Source of the DNA: Ornithinimicrobium flavum
GTDB lineage: Bacteria > Actinomycetota > Actinomycetes > Actinomycetales > Dermatophilaceae
DNA: 64,000 nucleotides
Direction: 5' to 3'
Assembly: GCF_004526345.1 (NCBI RefSeq)
Contig: NZ_CP038213.1
Location: forward strand, 3,534,001-3,598,000
A model generated the notes under the pieces. The model searched no databases. It saw only the letters and a list, made by a program, of their open reading frames with translations, and was not told where the DNA came from. Both the position numbers and the translations under genes were made by a program. Of this stretch, positions 1 to 8,116 are shown piece by piece; position 1 is the stretch's first letter; each line of letters begins with the position of its first letter.

Positions 1-32
1 GCTGTTCGTGGAGCGGGGCGAGGGTCACCGGG

Positions 33-563
33 TCACGCCCTCGGCCGGGCCCAGCGCCACCCGCGGGGCAGCTTCTCCCCGGCGGCGACGGAGCGCACCC
101 GCACGTCCCCGAAGACCGACCATCCGGTGACGAGCAGCCGGCTGCCGGACGGCGCGGCCCCCGTCGCGGGCGCCCCCACCTCCGACCGGGCGTCACCGAG
201 CAGGGTCATCCCCTGGATCTGCACGTCGGTCCCCTCCGGGACGAGGATCTTCGCGCTGCCGAAGAGGCTGTAGAGCTCCACCTCGAGCGTCTCCCCCGGC
301 TGCAGCACCTGGCGCAGGTCCAGCTTGGTGTCGCCGAAGACCTGGATCGCGACGGTCCGGCGGGCGGCGTCCCACGACCCGGTGCGCACCAGGTCGCCGA
401 AGGCCGACACCATGGGCTGGTCCCGGTCCCGCCGGGCGGGCAGGGGACCCCCCGTCGGGCCAGGAACAGGCCAGGGGCGAGGGTCGGGGACGATCTCCGG
501 CAGCCCGTCCCCCGGGGTCTGCGGACCCGGTAGCGGTGGTGGGGGTCCAGGACGTTCCGTCAT
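33..563 (-). CDS. LiaF-like C-terminal domain protein (cell wall-active antibiotic response family)
   Basis: A 176-residue protein. The first ~60 residues are Pro/Gly-rich and probably disordered. The rest resembles the LiaF/YvqF C-terminal beta domain: repeated 'FGD/FGS' strands (VFGDTKLDL, LFGSAKILVPEG, LLGDARSE, VFGDVRVRS). No DUF1707 or membrane segment is seen, so it is shorter than many actinobacterial relatives. The ATG start is chosen because a TACGGT -10 hexamer lies six bases upstream (570-575), which implies a leaderless mRNA; the open frame runs further upstream, but that part is antisense to the neighbouring reductase. The family is linked to cell-envelope stress sensing; a role here is inferred only. 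It is divergent from the aldo/keto reductase. Confidence 0.8.
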   Translation of the reverse strand: MTERPGPPPPLPGPQTPGDGLPEIVPDPRPWPVPGPTGGPLPARRDRDQPMVSAFGDLVRTGSWDAARRTVAIQVFGDTKLDLRQVLQPGETLEVELYSLFGSAKILVPEGTDVQIQGMTLLGDARSEVGAPATGAAPSGSRLLVTGWSVFGDVRVRSVAAGEKLPRGWRWARPRA

Positions 564-569
564 ACCCCC

Positions 570-575
570 ACCGTA
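570..575 (-). promoter_or_regulatory. Putative leaderless -10 element (TACGGT)
   Basis: TACGGT on the minus strand, six bases before the ATG at 563. It fits the TANNNT-N6-start pattern seen at many genes in this window. Confidence 0.5.
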
Positions 576-608
576 GCCGCGCCGGTCGGAGCATCCCCGC
601 GACGTCCG

Positions 609-614
609 TAGGGT
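609..614 (+). promoter_or_regulatory. Putative leaderless -10 element (TAGGGT)
   Basis: TAGGGT followed by six bases (a G-run) and the ATG at 621. The predicted transcription start falls on or next to the A of the start codon. Confidence 0.5.
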
Positions 615-620
615 GGGGGG

Positions 621-1625
621 ATGGAATTTCGGTACCTCGGCAACAGCGGGCTCAAGATCAGCGAGATTACCTACGGCAACTGGTTGACCCACGGGTCCCA
701 GGTGGAGAACGAGGTGGCCCACCGGTGCGTGCGCGCCGCGCTCGACGAAGGGATCTCCACCTTCGACACCGCCGACGTCTATGCCAACACCAAGGCCGAG
801 AGCGTCCTCGGCGAGGCGCTGAAGGGCGAGCGCCGGGAGAGCCTGGAGATCTTCACCAAGGTCTACTGGCCGACCGGCCCGGGCGGCAAGAACGACACCG
901 GCCTGTCGCGCAAGCACGTGATGGAGTCGATCGACGGGTCGCTGCGGCGGCTGCAGACCGACTACGTCGACCTCTACCAGGCGCACCGCTACGACACGGA
1001 GACGCCGCTGGAGGAGACCATGCAGGCCTTCGCCGACATCGTCCGGCAGGGCAAGGCGCTCTACATCGGCGTCAGCGAGTGGACCGCCGACCAGATCCGC
1101 GAGGGTCACCGGCTGAGCAAGGAGCTGGGCTTCCAGCTCATCTCCTCCCAGCCGCAGTACTCCATGCTGTGGCGGGTCATCGAGCCCGAGGTGGTCCCGG
1201 CGTGCGAGGAGCTGGGCATCTCCCAGATCGTCTGGAGCCCGATGGCCCAGGGCGTGCTCTCCGGCAAGTACCTCCCCGGTCAGCAGCCGACCGAGGGCCG
1301 TGCGGCCGACGAGAAGATGGGCCGCGGCATGAAGGGCTTCATGTCCGACGAGACCCTCACGGCCGTCCAGGACCTCAGGCCGCTCGCGGAGGAGGCCGGC
1401 CTGACCATGCCGCAGCTGGCGATCGCCTGGGTGCTGCAGAACCCCAACGTGGCCGCCGCCCTCGTGGGCGCCTCCCGGCCCGAGCAGGTCCAGGACAACG
1501 TCAAGGCGGCCGGCGTGAGGCTCGACGCCGACCTCCTGGCGAAGATCGACGAGGTCCTCGGCGACGTCGTGGAGCGCGACGCGGGGAAGACCGCGGAGAA
1601 CGCGCCGCAGGAGCGCGTGGCCTGA
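621..1625 (+). CDS. Aldo/keto reductase (KCNAB-like, AKR)
   Basis: 334 residues, normal family length. It is a TIM-barrel NADPH-dependent aldehyde/ketone reductase close to the potassium-channel beta subunit/YghZ group: it starts MEFRYLGNSGLKIS and has FDTADVY. The expected catalytic tetrad is visible as D49, Y54, K80 and H122. A cofactor-binding C-terminal part (VGASRPEQVQDN) is present. The substrate cannot be told from sequence. It is monocistronic, with its own leaderless-type promoter, and its stop lies three bases from the end of the convergent gene on the minus strand. Confidence 0.93.
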   Translation: MEFRYLGNSGLKISEITYGNWLTHGSQVENEVAHRCVRAALDEGISTFDTADVYANTKAESVLGEALKGERRESLEIFTKVYWPTGPGGKNDTGLSRKHVMESIDGSLRRLQTDYVDLYQAHRYDTETPLEETMQAFADIVRQGKALYIGVSEWTADQIREGHRLSKELGFQLISSQPQYSMLWRVIEPEVVPACEELGISQIVWSPMAQGVLSGKYLPGQQPTEGRAADEKMGRGMKGFMSDETLTAVQDLRPLAEEAGLTMPQLAIAWVLQNPNVAAALVGASRPEQVQDNVKAAGVRLDADLLAKIDEVLGDVVERDAGKTAENAPQERVA

Positions 1626-1628
1626 GGC

Positions 1629-2233
1629 TCACCCGACGATCGTCGTGACGACCTCGGTGAGCGAGGGACGCCGCGGGGTCGAGGAGAAGCCGAACCGGGC
1701 GGGCGGGTCGACCGGGGTCAGCGTGCCCAGGTCGACGCCGTCCAGCCGGGCCGTCACCGCGGTGACGGCCCGCACGTCGGTCGCCCCGTAGAACTCCCTG
1801 CGCCCCTGCCCCGCGCTGCCGCGGGTCCGCACGCCCCGCAGGACCACGCGGGCGACCGGGTCGGTGACCGCGGACAGCAGCGGGCTGGCGGCCACCCCCC
1901 GGGGTATGCCGTGCAGCAGCCACCCGAGCGCGGTGCGCCGGCCGAGGGTCGCCGTCAGGGTCAGCGACGGGGTGCGGACCTCGACCCGTCCGGTGCGCAC
2001 CCGCACCTCGACGGGCTCGATCGTCGTCGCGTCGAAGGAGTACGTGCCGCTCACGAACCCGGCCACCTCCGGCGAGGGCGCCAGCAGGACCCGGTGACCG
2101 TCGGCCCGCTCCAGCATGACGTCGGCGAACGAGCCCAGCGGCGAGGTGTCCCAGACGCCAACCACAGGCGCACCCCGCTCGTGGTGCCGACCCCCAGGAT
2201 CCGGCCGGTGAAGGTCCAGGTGCGTGACGTCAT
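1629..2233 (-). CDS. Conserved hypothetical protein, one frame break near 2165
   Basis: I do not recognise this family. The start MTSRTWTFTGRILGVG and the body (VVGVWDTSPLGSFAD to LTEVVTTIVG) lie in different frames. They join sensibly if one base is missing at about 2161-2168 (reading GVRLVVGVWDT), giving ~201 residues. The body is beta-rich with no transmembrane segment or signal peptide. The start is chosen by the GGGGGTATGAC context, like that of the LiaF-like gene, with an AAGGAT -10-like hexamer six bases upstream. Tail-to-tail with the reductase; divergent from the aminotransferase, which is also frame-broken. The break is probably a base-calling error; a recent pseudogene is the alternative. 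Confidence 0.65.
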
Positions 2234-2277
2234 ACCCCCATCCTTGCGACCCGTCCCGACCCTGGCAGGCTGGGGCG

Positions 2278-3431
2278 ATGGGAGCACCCTTCGACCTGAC
2301 CCTGGAGGAGATGCGGGAGCACCGCAGCGCCAAGTGGAGCCGGGTGGCACCGGACGTGCTGCCGGCGTGGACCGCGGAGATGGACGTGCGGACGGCACCG
2401 ACGATCGCCGCGGCGCTGCGCACCGCCGTGGACCGCTCCGACCTCGGCTACGCGGGGGCCCGCGGCCGGTCGTGGAGGCCTTCGCCGGGTTCGCGCGGGA
2501 CACCTGGGGGTGGGACCCGCTGGCCGACCGCGGCAGCGTCCGGGTGATGGCCGACGTGGGGGTCGGCGTGCAGGAGGTGCTGCGGGCGGTCACCTCCCCC
2601 GGCGACCGGGTGCTGCTCACCCCGCCCGTCTACCTCAGCTTCTACCCCTGGCTGCACGAGCTGGGCCTGGAGCCGGACGACGTGCCGATGCTCGAGCAGG
2701 ACACGGGCGGGCGGCTGGACCTGGAGGGGATCGAGCGCTCGCTCGCCGACGGCACGCGCGTGGTGCTGCTGTGCTCGCCGCACAACCCGCTCGGCCTGGT
2801 CCTCCCACGGGACGACCTGGCGGCGGTCGCCGAGCTGGCGCAGGAGCACGGGGCGCTGGTGGTCTCCGACGAGATCCACGCCCCGTTGGTGCACCCGGGC
2901 AGCGACCGGCCGTTCGTGCCCTTCCTGTCGGTGTCCGACGCGTCGCGCGAGGTGGGGGTCGCGCTGCAGTCGCCGTCGAAGGCCTGGAACCTCGCGGGGC
3001 TGAAGCTGGCCGTCGCCGCGGTGGCCGACCGGGCCCGGTGGCCCGCGGGGATGCCCGGTGGTCTGGACTGGGGCGCGGGGATCCTCGGGCAGTACGCCGC
3101 GGTCGCGGCCTGGACCGACGGGCGTGGGTGGCTGCAGACGGTGCGGCGCGAGATCGAGGAGCGGGCCGCCCAGCTGGAGAGGCTCCTGGCCGAGCACCTT
3201 CCGGGAGTGCGCTACCACCGGCCCTCGGCGGGATACCTGGCCTGGCTGGACTGCCGGGCGCTGGGGCTGGGCGACGACCCGTCGGCGGCCTTCCTGGAGC
3301 GTGGCCGGGTCCTGCTCTCACCGGGCCCGGCCTTCGGGCCCGGAGGGTCGGGGTTCGCCCGGCTCAACATCGGCACCTCCCCGGAGCTGATGGCCGAGGC
3401 GGTGCGGCGGATGGCCCTCGCGGTGGCCTGA
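2278..3431 (+). CDS. PatB/MalY-type PLP-dependent aminotransferase/C-S lyase, one frame break at 2454-2458
   Basis: Fold-type I PLP enzyme of the PatB/MalY family (cystathionine beta-lyase-like or aminotransferase). The N-terminal part (MGAPFDLTLEEMREHRSAKW, PAWTAEMDV, LGYAG) is in one frame; the rest, including SPHNPLG, SDEIHAPLV and the PLP-lysine region QSPSKAWNLAGLK, is in the next. One missing G in the GGGGG run at 2454-2458 restores a continuous protein of about 384 residues (GYAGGPRPVVEAF), the normal length. The ATG follows CAGGCT-N6, another leaderless-type start. Likely cytosolic sulfur amino-acid metabolism; the exact reaction is not determined. Activity is plausible if the break is a sequence error. 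Confidence 0.82.
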
Positions 3432-3462
3432 GGCGGGCCGTGGTGCGAGCCCACCGGCCCGG

Positions 3463-3468
3463 TAGGTT
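3463..3468 (+). promoter_or_regulatory. Putative leaderless -10 element (TAGGTT)
   Basis: TAGGTT lies six bases before the ATG at 3475, so the transcript would start at the initiation codon. Confidence 0.5.
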
Positions 3469-3474
3469 CGTGCC

Positions 3475-3756
3475 ATGTTCGAACGAGCTCAGCGGTTGCA
3501 GCAACGAGTCGACCATCTCACCCACGAGGTGCGCGCTCTCCAGGACCTGACCTCCCGGTTGGCGGACCGGGCCGGCGTCGACGCGGCCGAGCTGGAGCGG
3601 ATGAGGGCCGACAGCCGCCCGGGGATCACCCCGGAGGTGCGCGACCTGGTGGCGAGGGGTCAGCACATCGCGGCGATCAAGGCCTACCGGCAGCAGACCG
3701 GTGCCGGGCTCAAGGAGGCCAAGGACGCGGTCGAGGCCTACGCCGCGGGGAGGTAG
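3475..3756 (+). CDS. Small protein with ribosomal bL12 C-terminal-like domain
   Basis: 93 residues. Residues 1-30 form a likely coiled coil (ERAQRLQQRVDHLTHEVRAL). The C-terminus (GQHIAAIKAYRQQTGAGLKE then AKDAVE) matches the helix-strand pattern of the ribosomal protein L7/L12 C-terminal domain. Stand-alone proteins of this kind are common in actinobacteria and are not the ribosomal stalk itself, since the L12 N-terminal dimerisation region is absent. The function is unknown. It is followed by heptamer repeats and a hairpin that probably end the transcript. Confidence 0.8.
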   Translation: MFERAQRLQQRVDHLTHEVRALQDLTSRLADRAGVDAAELERMRADSRPGITPEVRDLVARGQHIAAIKAYRQQTGAGLKEAKDAVEAYAAGR

Positions 3757-3766
3757 CGTCAGAGCG

Positions 3767-3794
3767 CCCAGACCCCAGACCCCAGACCCCAGAC
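3767..3794. repeat. Tandem heptamer CCCAGAC x4
   Basis: Four exact copies of CCCAGAC lie directly after the L12-like gene. The last copy forms the left arm of the hairpin annotated next. Polymerase slippage would change copy number without touching a coding frame. Confidence 0.8.
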
Positions 3795-3854
3795 AAGACT
3801 GTGCACCCGATGTGCCGCTGCCACCCTGGTCTGGGGTGCGCGCCCTTGTCTGGG
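3788..3854. terminator. Long-loop inverted repeat between convergent genes, possible bidirectional terminator
   Basis: CCCAGACAAG (3788-3797) is repeated inverted as CTTGTCTGGG (3845-3854), a perfect 10-bp stem around a 47-base loop; further GGTCTGG/CCAGACC pairing is possible inside. It fills the gap between two convergent genes, where a terminator is expected, but has no U-tract. Confidence 0.45.
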
Positions 3855-3869
3855 AGGCGGGCTGGACCA

Positions 3870-4901
3870 TCACGCGCAGGGGATGGCGCCCAGCCGGGCC
3901 AGGCCCTCCAGGTCGCCGGGCCCGAAGGAGGTGACGCCGACATTGGTGGGGGCCATCAGCTCGCCCGGGTCGTCGACGTGGTCGAGCCCCAGGACGTGGG
4001 CGAGCTCGTGGTCGAGCAGCGCCGCCTGCTGCTCCGGCAACAGGTCGACGTCGACGTCCAGCACCACCCGGCCACCGGCCGCCCACACCCCCGAGGGGCC
4101 GGAGAGCGTCAGCGCGCCCCCCAGGCCCGCGACCGGCCCCGCGAGCTCGGGCACCTCCTCGGCATCCGCCCAGCTGACCAGCACCGGGGCCCCGACCTCC
4201 CGGGCGCGGTCCGCCCACCGCTCGGTGGTCTCCCCGACGAGGACCAGCTGCAGGCCCGAGGCCGCGGTCAGCCGGAGAAGGGAACCGGCCACCAGCTCCA
4301 CGTAGCCGTCCGGGGCGCGGTCGGGGTTCACCTCCACCTCCACGACCTCGCAGGGGGAGAAGCCGACGGGCAGGTCCGTGCCCGGCTGCCTCGCCACGAA
4401 GGCGTGCGACCCGGTGTCCCGCACCTGCACCGGCGGTAGGACGCGGTCCCCGGAGGCCGGTGCCCAGCCCGAGGGCGCGGGCACCCGGGCGAGGTCCACG
4501 ATCCGGTCCGTCAGGCCTGCCCCGGGACCGTCCGGCGCGGTCCGGTCGGGAGCGGTCGTGCCGAGGACCGACCTCCCGGCCGCGACGGCCTGCCCCACCC
4601 CCTCGCGGACCCGCTCCGGGTGCTCGAGGGCGAGGACGCCGCCCCCCACCAGGGCCAGCACCATGACCACCGCCGGCCAGCGTCGTCGGCGCCGACGGGC
4701 GGGCCGGGCCACGGGCACCGGCCGGAAGGCCCCGACGGGAGGGGCGCCCTCCGGAGAGTGGTAGCGCCACGGGACGGTGTCGCGGGCGGAGGGGTGGCCG
4801 GGCGGTGCCCCGCCCAAGCCGTAGCGCCGGTCCCACTCGTCCAGCTCGGCGAGCCGACGCTCCATCTCGCGCACCCTGCGCCTGCGCCCCATGCCCGCCA
4901 T
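3870..4901 (-). CDS. Membrane-anchored matrixin-like zinc metalloprotease
   Basis: 343 residues. An Arg-rich N-terminus (residues 1-110) precedes one transmembrane segment at about 112-130 (WPAVVMVLALVGGGVLAL). The C-terminal domain ends with a metzincin site HELAHVLGLDH (298-308) and Met-turn methionine M316 (GELM), so the protease domain should face outside the membrane. Cys residues near residues 190 and 342 could form a disulfide. A paralogue lies at 12436-13154 with the same order of motifs (VNPDRAPDGYVELVAGSL against VNPEGAPQGYEELVAGAL). The start follows CACAAT-N6. Substrate unknown. Divergent from the saccharopine dehydrogenase. Confidence 0.85.
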   Translation of the reverse strand: MAGMGRRRRVREMERRLAELDEWDRRYGLGGAPPGHPSARDTVPWRYHSPEGAPPVGAFRPVPVARPARRRRRRWPAVVMVLALVGGGVLALEHPERVREGVGQAVAAGRSVLGTTAPDRTAPDGPGAGLTDRIVDLARVPAPSGWAPASGDRVLPPVQVRDTGSHAFVARQPGTDLPVGFSPCEVVEVEVNPDRAPDGYVELVAGSLLRLTAASGLQLVLVGETTERWADRAREVGAPVLVSWADAEEVPELAGPVAGLGGALTLSGPSGVWAAGGRVVLDVDVDLLPEQQAALLDHELAHVLGLDHVDDPGELMAPTNVGVTSFGPGDLEGLARLGAIPCA

Positions 4902-4943
4902 GTCCCCATTGTGCCGGGCGCACGACCTGCGGGCCGGACCTCA

Positions 4944-4949
4944 TACCCT
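4944..4949 (+). promoter_or_regulatory. Putative leaderless -10 element (TACCCT)
   Basis: TACCCT lies six bases before the ATG at 4956. A CACAAT hexamer at 4908-4913 serves the divergent protease gene in the same 54-base gap. Confidence 0.5.
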
Positions 4950-4955
4950 TGCCCC

Positions 4956-5990
4956 ATGAACCGTCCCCACCTGTGGATCCGCGCCGAGGCCCGTCCGACC
5001 GAGCAACGGGTCCCCATCGTGCCCGCCGACGCCCGGCGCCTCATCGACGACGGCTTCACGGTCACCGTCGAGGAGTCCCCCACCCGGATCGTGCCGCTGG
5101 AGGACTACGTGGAGGTGGGTTGCTCGGTCGCGCCCTTCGGGTCCTGGGTGGACGCTCCCGAGGGCGCGGTGGTCGTGGGCATCAAGGAACTGCCCGAGGA
5201 CCCGTCCGACCTGCGCCACACGCACGTCTTCTTCGCCCACGCCTACAAGGGGCAGGAGGGCGCCGAGGAGGTGCTCGAGCGGTTCCGTCGCGGGGGCGGG
5301 GAGCTGCTCGACGTCGAGTACCTCACCGTCGACGGCAAGCGGGTGGTGGCCTTCGGCTTCTGGGCCGGCTACGTGGGGGCCGCCCTGTCGGTCCTGCGCC
5401 ACCGCGGCCTGCTCGAGGGTGGCGTCGGCCCCATGACCCGCGACGACCTCGACGAGCGGCTGCGGGCGAGCACCCCGGCCGAGCCGGAGCGGGCCCTGGT
5501 CATCGGGTCGCGAGGGCGCTCCGGGACCGGCGCCGTGGAGGCTCTCGCGGTGGCCGGCTGCACCCTGACCCGGTGGGACCGGGCCGACACCGTGGCCCTC
5601 GACAAGCCGGCCCTGCTCGACCACGACATCCTGGTCAACTGCGTCGTCAGCCTCGGGCCCGGGGACGCCTTCGTCACCGCCGGGGACGTCGAGCGGCCCC
5701 GGCGGCTGCGCGTCGTCGGCGACGTCACCTGCGACGTCACCTCACCGGCGAACAAGCTGCCGGTGAACACCGCGATCACCACCTGGGACGAGCCCGCCCG
5801 ACGCTTCGGCGGCGACGAGCACCCGCTGGACGTCATCGCCATCGACAACCTGCCCTCGCTCCTGCCGCTGGAGGCCTCGCGGACCTTCAGCGCCGAGCTG
5901 ACGCCGTTGCTGCCCGACCTGGCTGACCGCTCCGGCCCGTGGGCGGCCAGCCTGGAGTGGTTCCGCCGTCACGTGCACGACGCCTCCTAG
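4956..5990 (+). CDS. Saccharopine dehydrogenase, Lys1 type (NAD+, L-lysine-forming)
   Basis: 344 residues, close to the length of fungal Lys1 (about 370). The N-terminal alanine dehydrogenase/PNT-like domain is clear (WIRAEARPTEQRVPIVPADA, KELPEDP, HVFFAHAYKGQ), and the NAD-binding half has VIGSRGRSGTGAVEAL and a conserved DNLPSLLP near the C-terminus. The family catalyses reversible saccharopine + NAD+ to lysine + 2-oxoglutarate. In bacteria a lysine-degrading role is as likely as synthesis. Its last four bases overlap the stop of a glutaryl-CoA dehydrogenase on the other strand, an enzyme of lysine/tryptophan breakdown, which favours lysine catabolism by inference. Confidence 0.88.
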   Translation: MNRPHLWIRAEARPTEQRVPIVPADARRLIDDGFTVTVEESPTRIVPLEDYVEVGCSVAPFGSWVDAPEGAVVVGIKELPEDPSDLRHTHVFFAHAYKGQEGAEEVLERFRRGGGELLDVEYLTVDGKRVVAFGFWAGYVGAALSVLRHRGLLEGGVGPMTRDDLDERLRASTPAEPERALVIGSRGRSGTGAVEALAVAGCTLTRWDRADTVALDKPALLDHDILVNCVVSLGPGDAFVTAGDVERPRRLRVVGDVTCDVTSPANKLPVNTAITTWDEPARRFGGDEHPLDVIAIDNLPSLLPLEASRTFSAELTPLLPDLADRSGPWAASLEWFRRHVHDAS

Positions 5991-7222
5991 GTGAAGGCGC
6001 TCAGGCCGGTGACCACGCGACCCACGAGCAGGGACTGCACGGTCCGGCTGCCCTCGTAGGTGTAGACCGCCTCCAGGTCGGCGAAGTGCCGCCCGACGTG
6101 GTGGTCGAGCAGGATCCCGTTGCCCCCCAGCAGGTCCCGGGCGACGGCGACGACCTCCCGGGCGGCCGTGGTGGTGTGCAGCTTGGCCATGGCCGCCTGC
6201 TCGATGGTGCACCGCCCACGCTCCTGCAGCTGCGCCATGCGGGTGCACATCAGCTGCATCGAGGTGATGAGGGTGACCATGCGGGCCAGTCCGTCCTGGA
6301 CGAGCTGGGTGCGCGCGAGCGGACGGCCGAACTGCTCGCGCCGCAGCGTGTAGGTCAGGGCTCCCTCGTAGGCGGCCACGGCGTGGCCGAGGGCCTCCCA
6401 GGCCACCCCCTGCCGGGAGCGCAGCAGCACCCGGTTGGTGTCCGCGAAGGTGCGGGCCTGCGCCAGGCGGTTGTCCGCAGGCACCCTGACGTGGTCCAGG
6501 GTGATGTGGGTCTGCCACACCGCGCGGTTGCTCATCTTGCCGGGGATGACCCGGGCGTCGTAGCCCGGCGCCTGCTGGGGGTCATCGATGACGAAGCCGC
6601 CCACGTCGCCCTGCTCGTCCCGGGCCCACACGACCACCAGGTCGGCGACCGAGCCGTTGCCGATCCACCGCTTGGCGCCGTCGAGCACCCAGGCGTCGCC
6701 GTCCCGCCGGGCCGTCGTCTCCAGGCTGACCACGTCCGACCCGTGGGTCGGCTCGGTGAGGGCCACAGCCCCCAGCAGCTCCACCGACGCCATGCCCGGG
6801 AGCCAGCGCTCCTTCTGCTCGGCGGAGCCCAGCTCGTGCACCGAGGTCATGGCCAGGCCGGAGTGGACCGCGTTGAGGGTCGCGACCGAGCCGTCACCCC
6901 GAGCCAGCTCGGCGCACATCATGCCCTCCGCCAGGGGCGAGACGCCCGCGCACCCGTAGCCCTGGATCGCCGCCCCCGCGACCCGGGTGGCGGCATACCC
7001 CGGGATCACCTCGGTGGGGAAACGGGCCTCCTCCCACCAGCGCGCCGCGTGCGGCACCACCTCCTCGTCGCACCAGCGGCGGACCCCGTCACGCAGCTCC
7101 CGCTCCGCCCCGGTCAGCAGGTCGTCCAGCCCCAGGAAGTCGGTGCCGCGGGCGCGACCGAGGTCGCTGCCGTCGGGCTCCTCCCGCGCGGACCCTGGCA
7201 TCGGTGGGGGTTGCTCGCTCAT
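5987..7222 (-). CDS. Acyl-CoA dehydrogenase, glutaryl-CoA dehydrogenase type
   Basis: 411 residues. FAD-dependent acyl-CoA dehydrogenase with the canonical segments ALTEPTHGSD, KRWIGNGSVADL, RRQFGRPL-like RREQFGRPLA and GGNGI. The C-terminus LEAVYTYEGSRTVQSLLVGR then VVTGLSAF closely follows glutaryl-CoA dehydrogenases, with catalytic base E390 in the YEG motif. The expected reaction is oxidative decarboxylation of glutaryl-CoA to crotonyl-CoA with ETF as electron acceptor. Tail-to-tail with the Lys1-type dehydrogenase. The start has TACCCT six bases upstream. A different short or branched acyl-CoA substrate cannot be excluded. Confidence 0.88.
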   Translation of the reverse strand: MSEQPPPMPGSAREEPDGSDLGRARGTDFLGLDDLLTGAERELRDGVRRWCDEEVVPHAARWWEEARFPTEVIPGYAATRVAGAAIQGYGCAGVSPLAEGMMCAELARGDGSVATLNAVHSGLAMTSVHELGSAEQKERWLPGMASVELLGAVALTEPTHGSDVVSLETTARRDGDAWVLDGAKRWIGNGSVADLVVVWARDEQGDVGGFVIDDPQQAPGYDARVIPGKMSNRAVWQTHITLDHVRVPADNRLAQARTFADTNRVLLRSRQGVAWEALGHAVAAYEGALTYTLRREQFGRPLARTQLVQDGLARMVTLITSMQLMCTRMAQLQERGRCTIEQAAMAKLHTTTAAREVVAVARDLLGGNGILLDHHVGRHFADLEAVYTYEGSRTVQSLLVGRVVTGLSAFT

Positions 7223-7228
7223 GCCTCG

Positions 7229-7234
7229 AGGGTA
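7229..7234 (-). promoter_or_regulatory. Putative leaderless -10 element (TACCCT)
   Basis: Minus-strand TACCCT, six bases before the ATG at 7222. Confidence 0.5.
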
Positions 7235-7265
7235 TGCGGCCCCGCCGGGCCCGGCAGGGTGGGAC

Positions 7266-8063
7266 TCAGAACGGCAGGCCGGAGGTCAGACCAGCGGGGC
7301 GGCCCGGCTCGCGGTACCACTCGTCACCGAAGACGAGGGCGTACTGCTCCTCGGGCATGCCGAGCATCCAGCCCACGTCCTCCTGCGAGGCGTGGCTGGC
7401 CAGGGCCTCCCGCTTGACCGCCAGCACGGGCCGGACGTCGACGTGCCAGTGCAGCTCGGCCTCCGGCGAGCCGATCGGGTTGCCGTCGTCGGCGGGCTGG
7501 TCGGGGTCCCAGTCCTCACCGCCCTCACCGGCCACCCCGGCCTCCCGGGCCGCGTGGTAGAGCCGGCGCAGGAGGTCACGGTTCATCGACGCCTCCAGGA
7601 CGCGGGGCTGCCGCCTCGCGTCCGCGGCGGCGCGGTGCACCACGGCGTGCACCTTGACGTGGTCGGGGTGGCCGTAGCCGCCGTGCCAGTCGTAGCCCGT
7701 GACGACGTCCGCGTCCTCCTCGTCGAGGATCGCGGCCAGCCGGGAGGCCGCCTCCCGCGGGTCGGCGGAGTGGAAGGAGCGGTCGGCGGCGTTCTGCTCC
7801 CAGCCCGTCATGCCGGAGTCGGCATACCCCAACCAGGCGACGCGCGCGGTGCCGAGCACCGCGGCCGACGCCTCGGCCTCAGCGCGGCGACGGTCCACCA
7901 CCGTCTCGCCGTCGGCCAGGTCGGACGGGACGGTGCCGTGGTCGCCGTCGGTGGCGTAGACGCAGACCACGCGGTGGCCGGCGTCGGCCGCCAGCCGCAT
8001 GGTCCCGGCTGTCTGCGACGCCTCGTCGTCAGGATGGGCGTGGACGAAGACGATGGTGCTCAC
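7266..8063 (-). CDS. PIG-L (LmbE) family zinc deacetylase
   Basis: 265 residues. The zinc motif HPDDE is at residues 10-14 and the second metal motif is GYGHPDHVKVH around residues 129-139. The family includes MshB and Mca of mycothiol metabolism and other N-acetylglucosamine-type deacetylases. Length and motif spacing fit a mycothiol-type or general PIG-L enzyme but do not identify the substrate. The GTG start (GTGAGCACC) is chosen because the protein begins STIVFVHAHPDDE directly at the first strand; a CACAAT hexamer lies eight bases upstream. Single gene between acyl-CoA dehydrogenase and an unknown gene. Confidence 0.88.
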   Translation of the reverse strand: MSTIVFVHAHPDDEASQTAGTMRLAADAGHRVVCVYATDGDHGTVPSDLADGETVVDRRRAEAEASAAVLGTARVAWLGYADSGMTGWEQNAADRSFHSADPREAASRLAAILDEEDADVVTGYDWHGGYGHPDHVKVHAVVHRAAADARRQPRVLEASMNRDLLRRLYHAAREAGVAGEGGEDWDPDQPADDGNPIGSPEAELHWHVDVRPVLAVKREALASHASQEDVGWMLGMPEEQYALVFGDEWYREPGRPAGLTSGLPF

Positions 8064-8116
8064 GAGGAACCATTGTGACCGTTGTGCCCCGGGTCGGGCG
8101 GTGGCACGCTGGAGCC

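Noticed and set aside
1..130. A plus-strand frame open from the left edge to a TGA at 128-130, which could be the end of an upstream gene.
   Set aside because: Most of it is antisense to the LiaF-like gene and no domain is recognisable in so short a piece.
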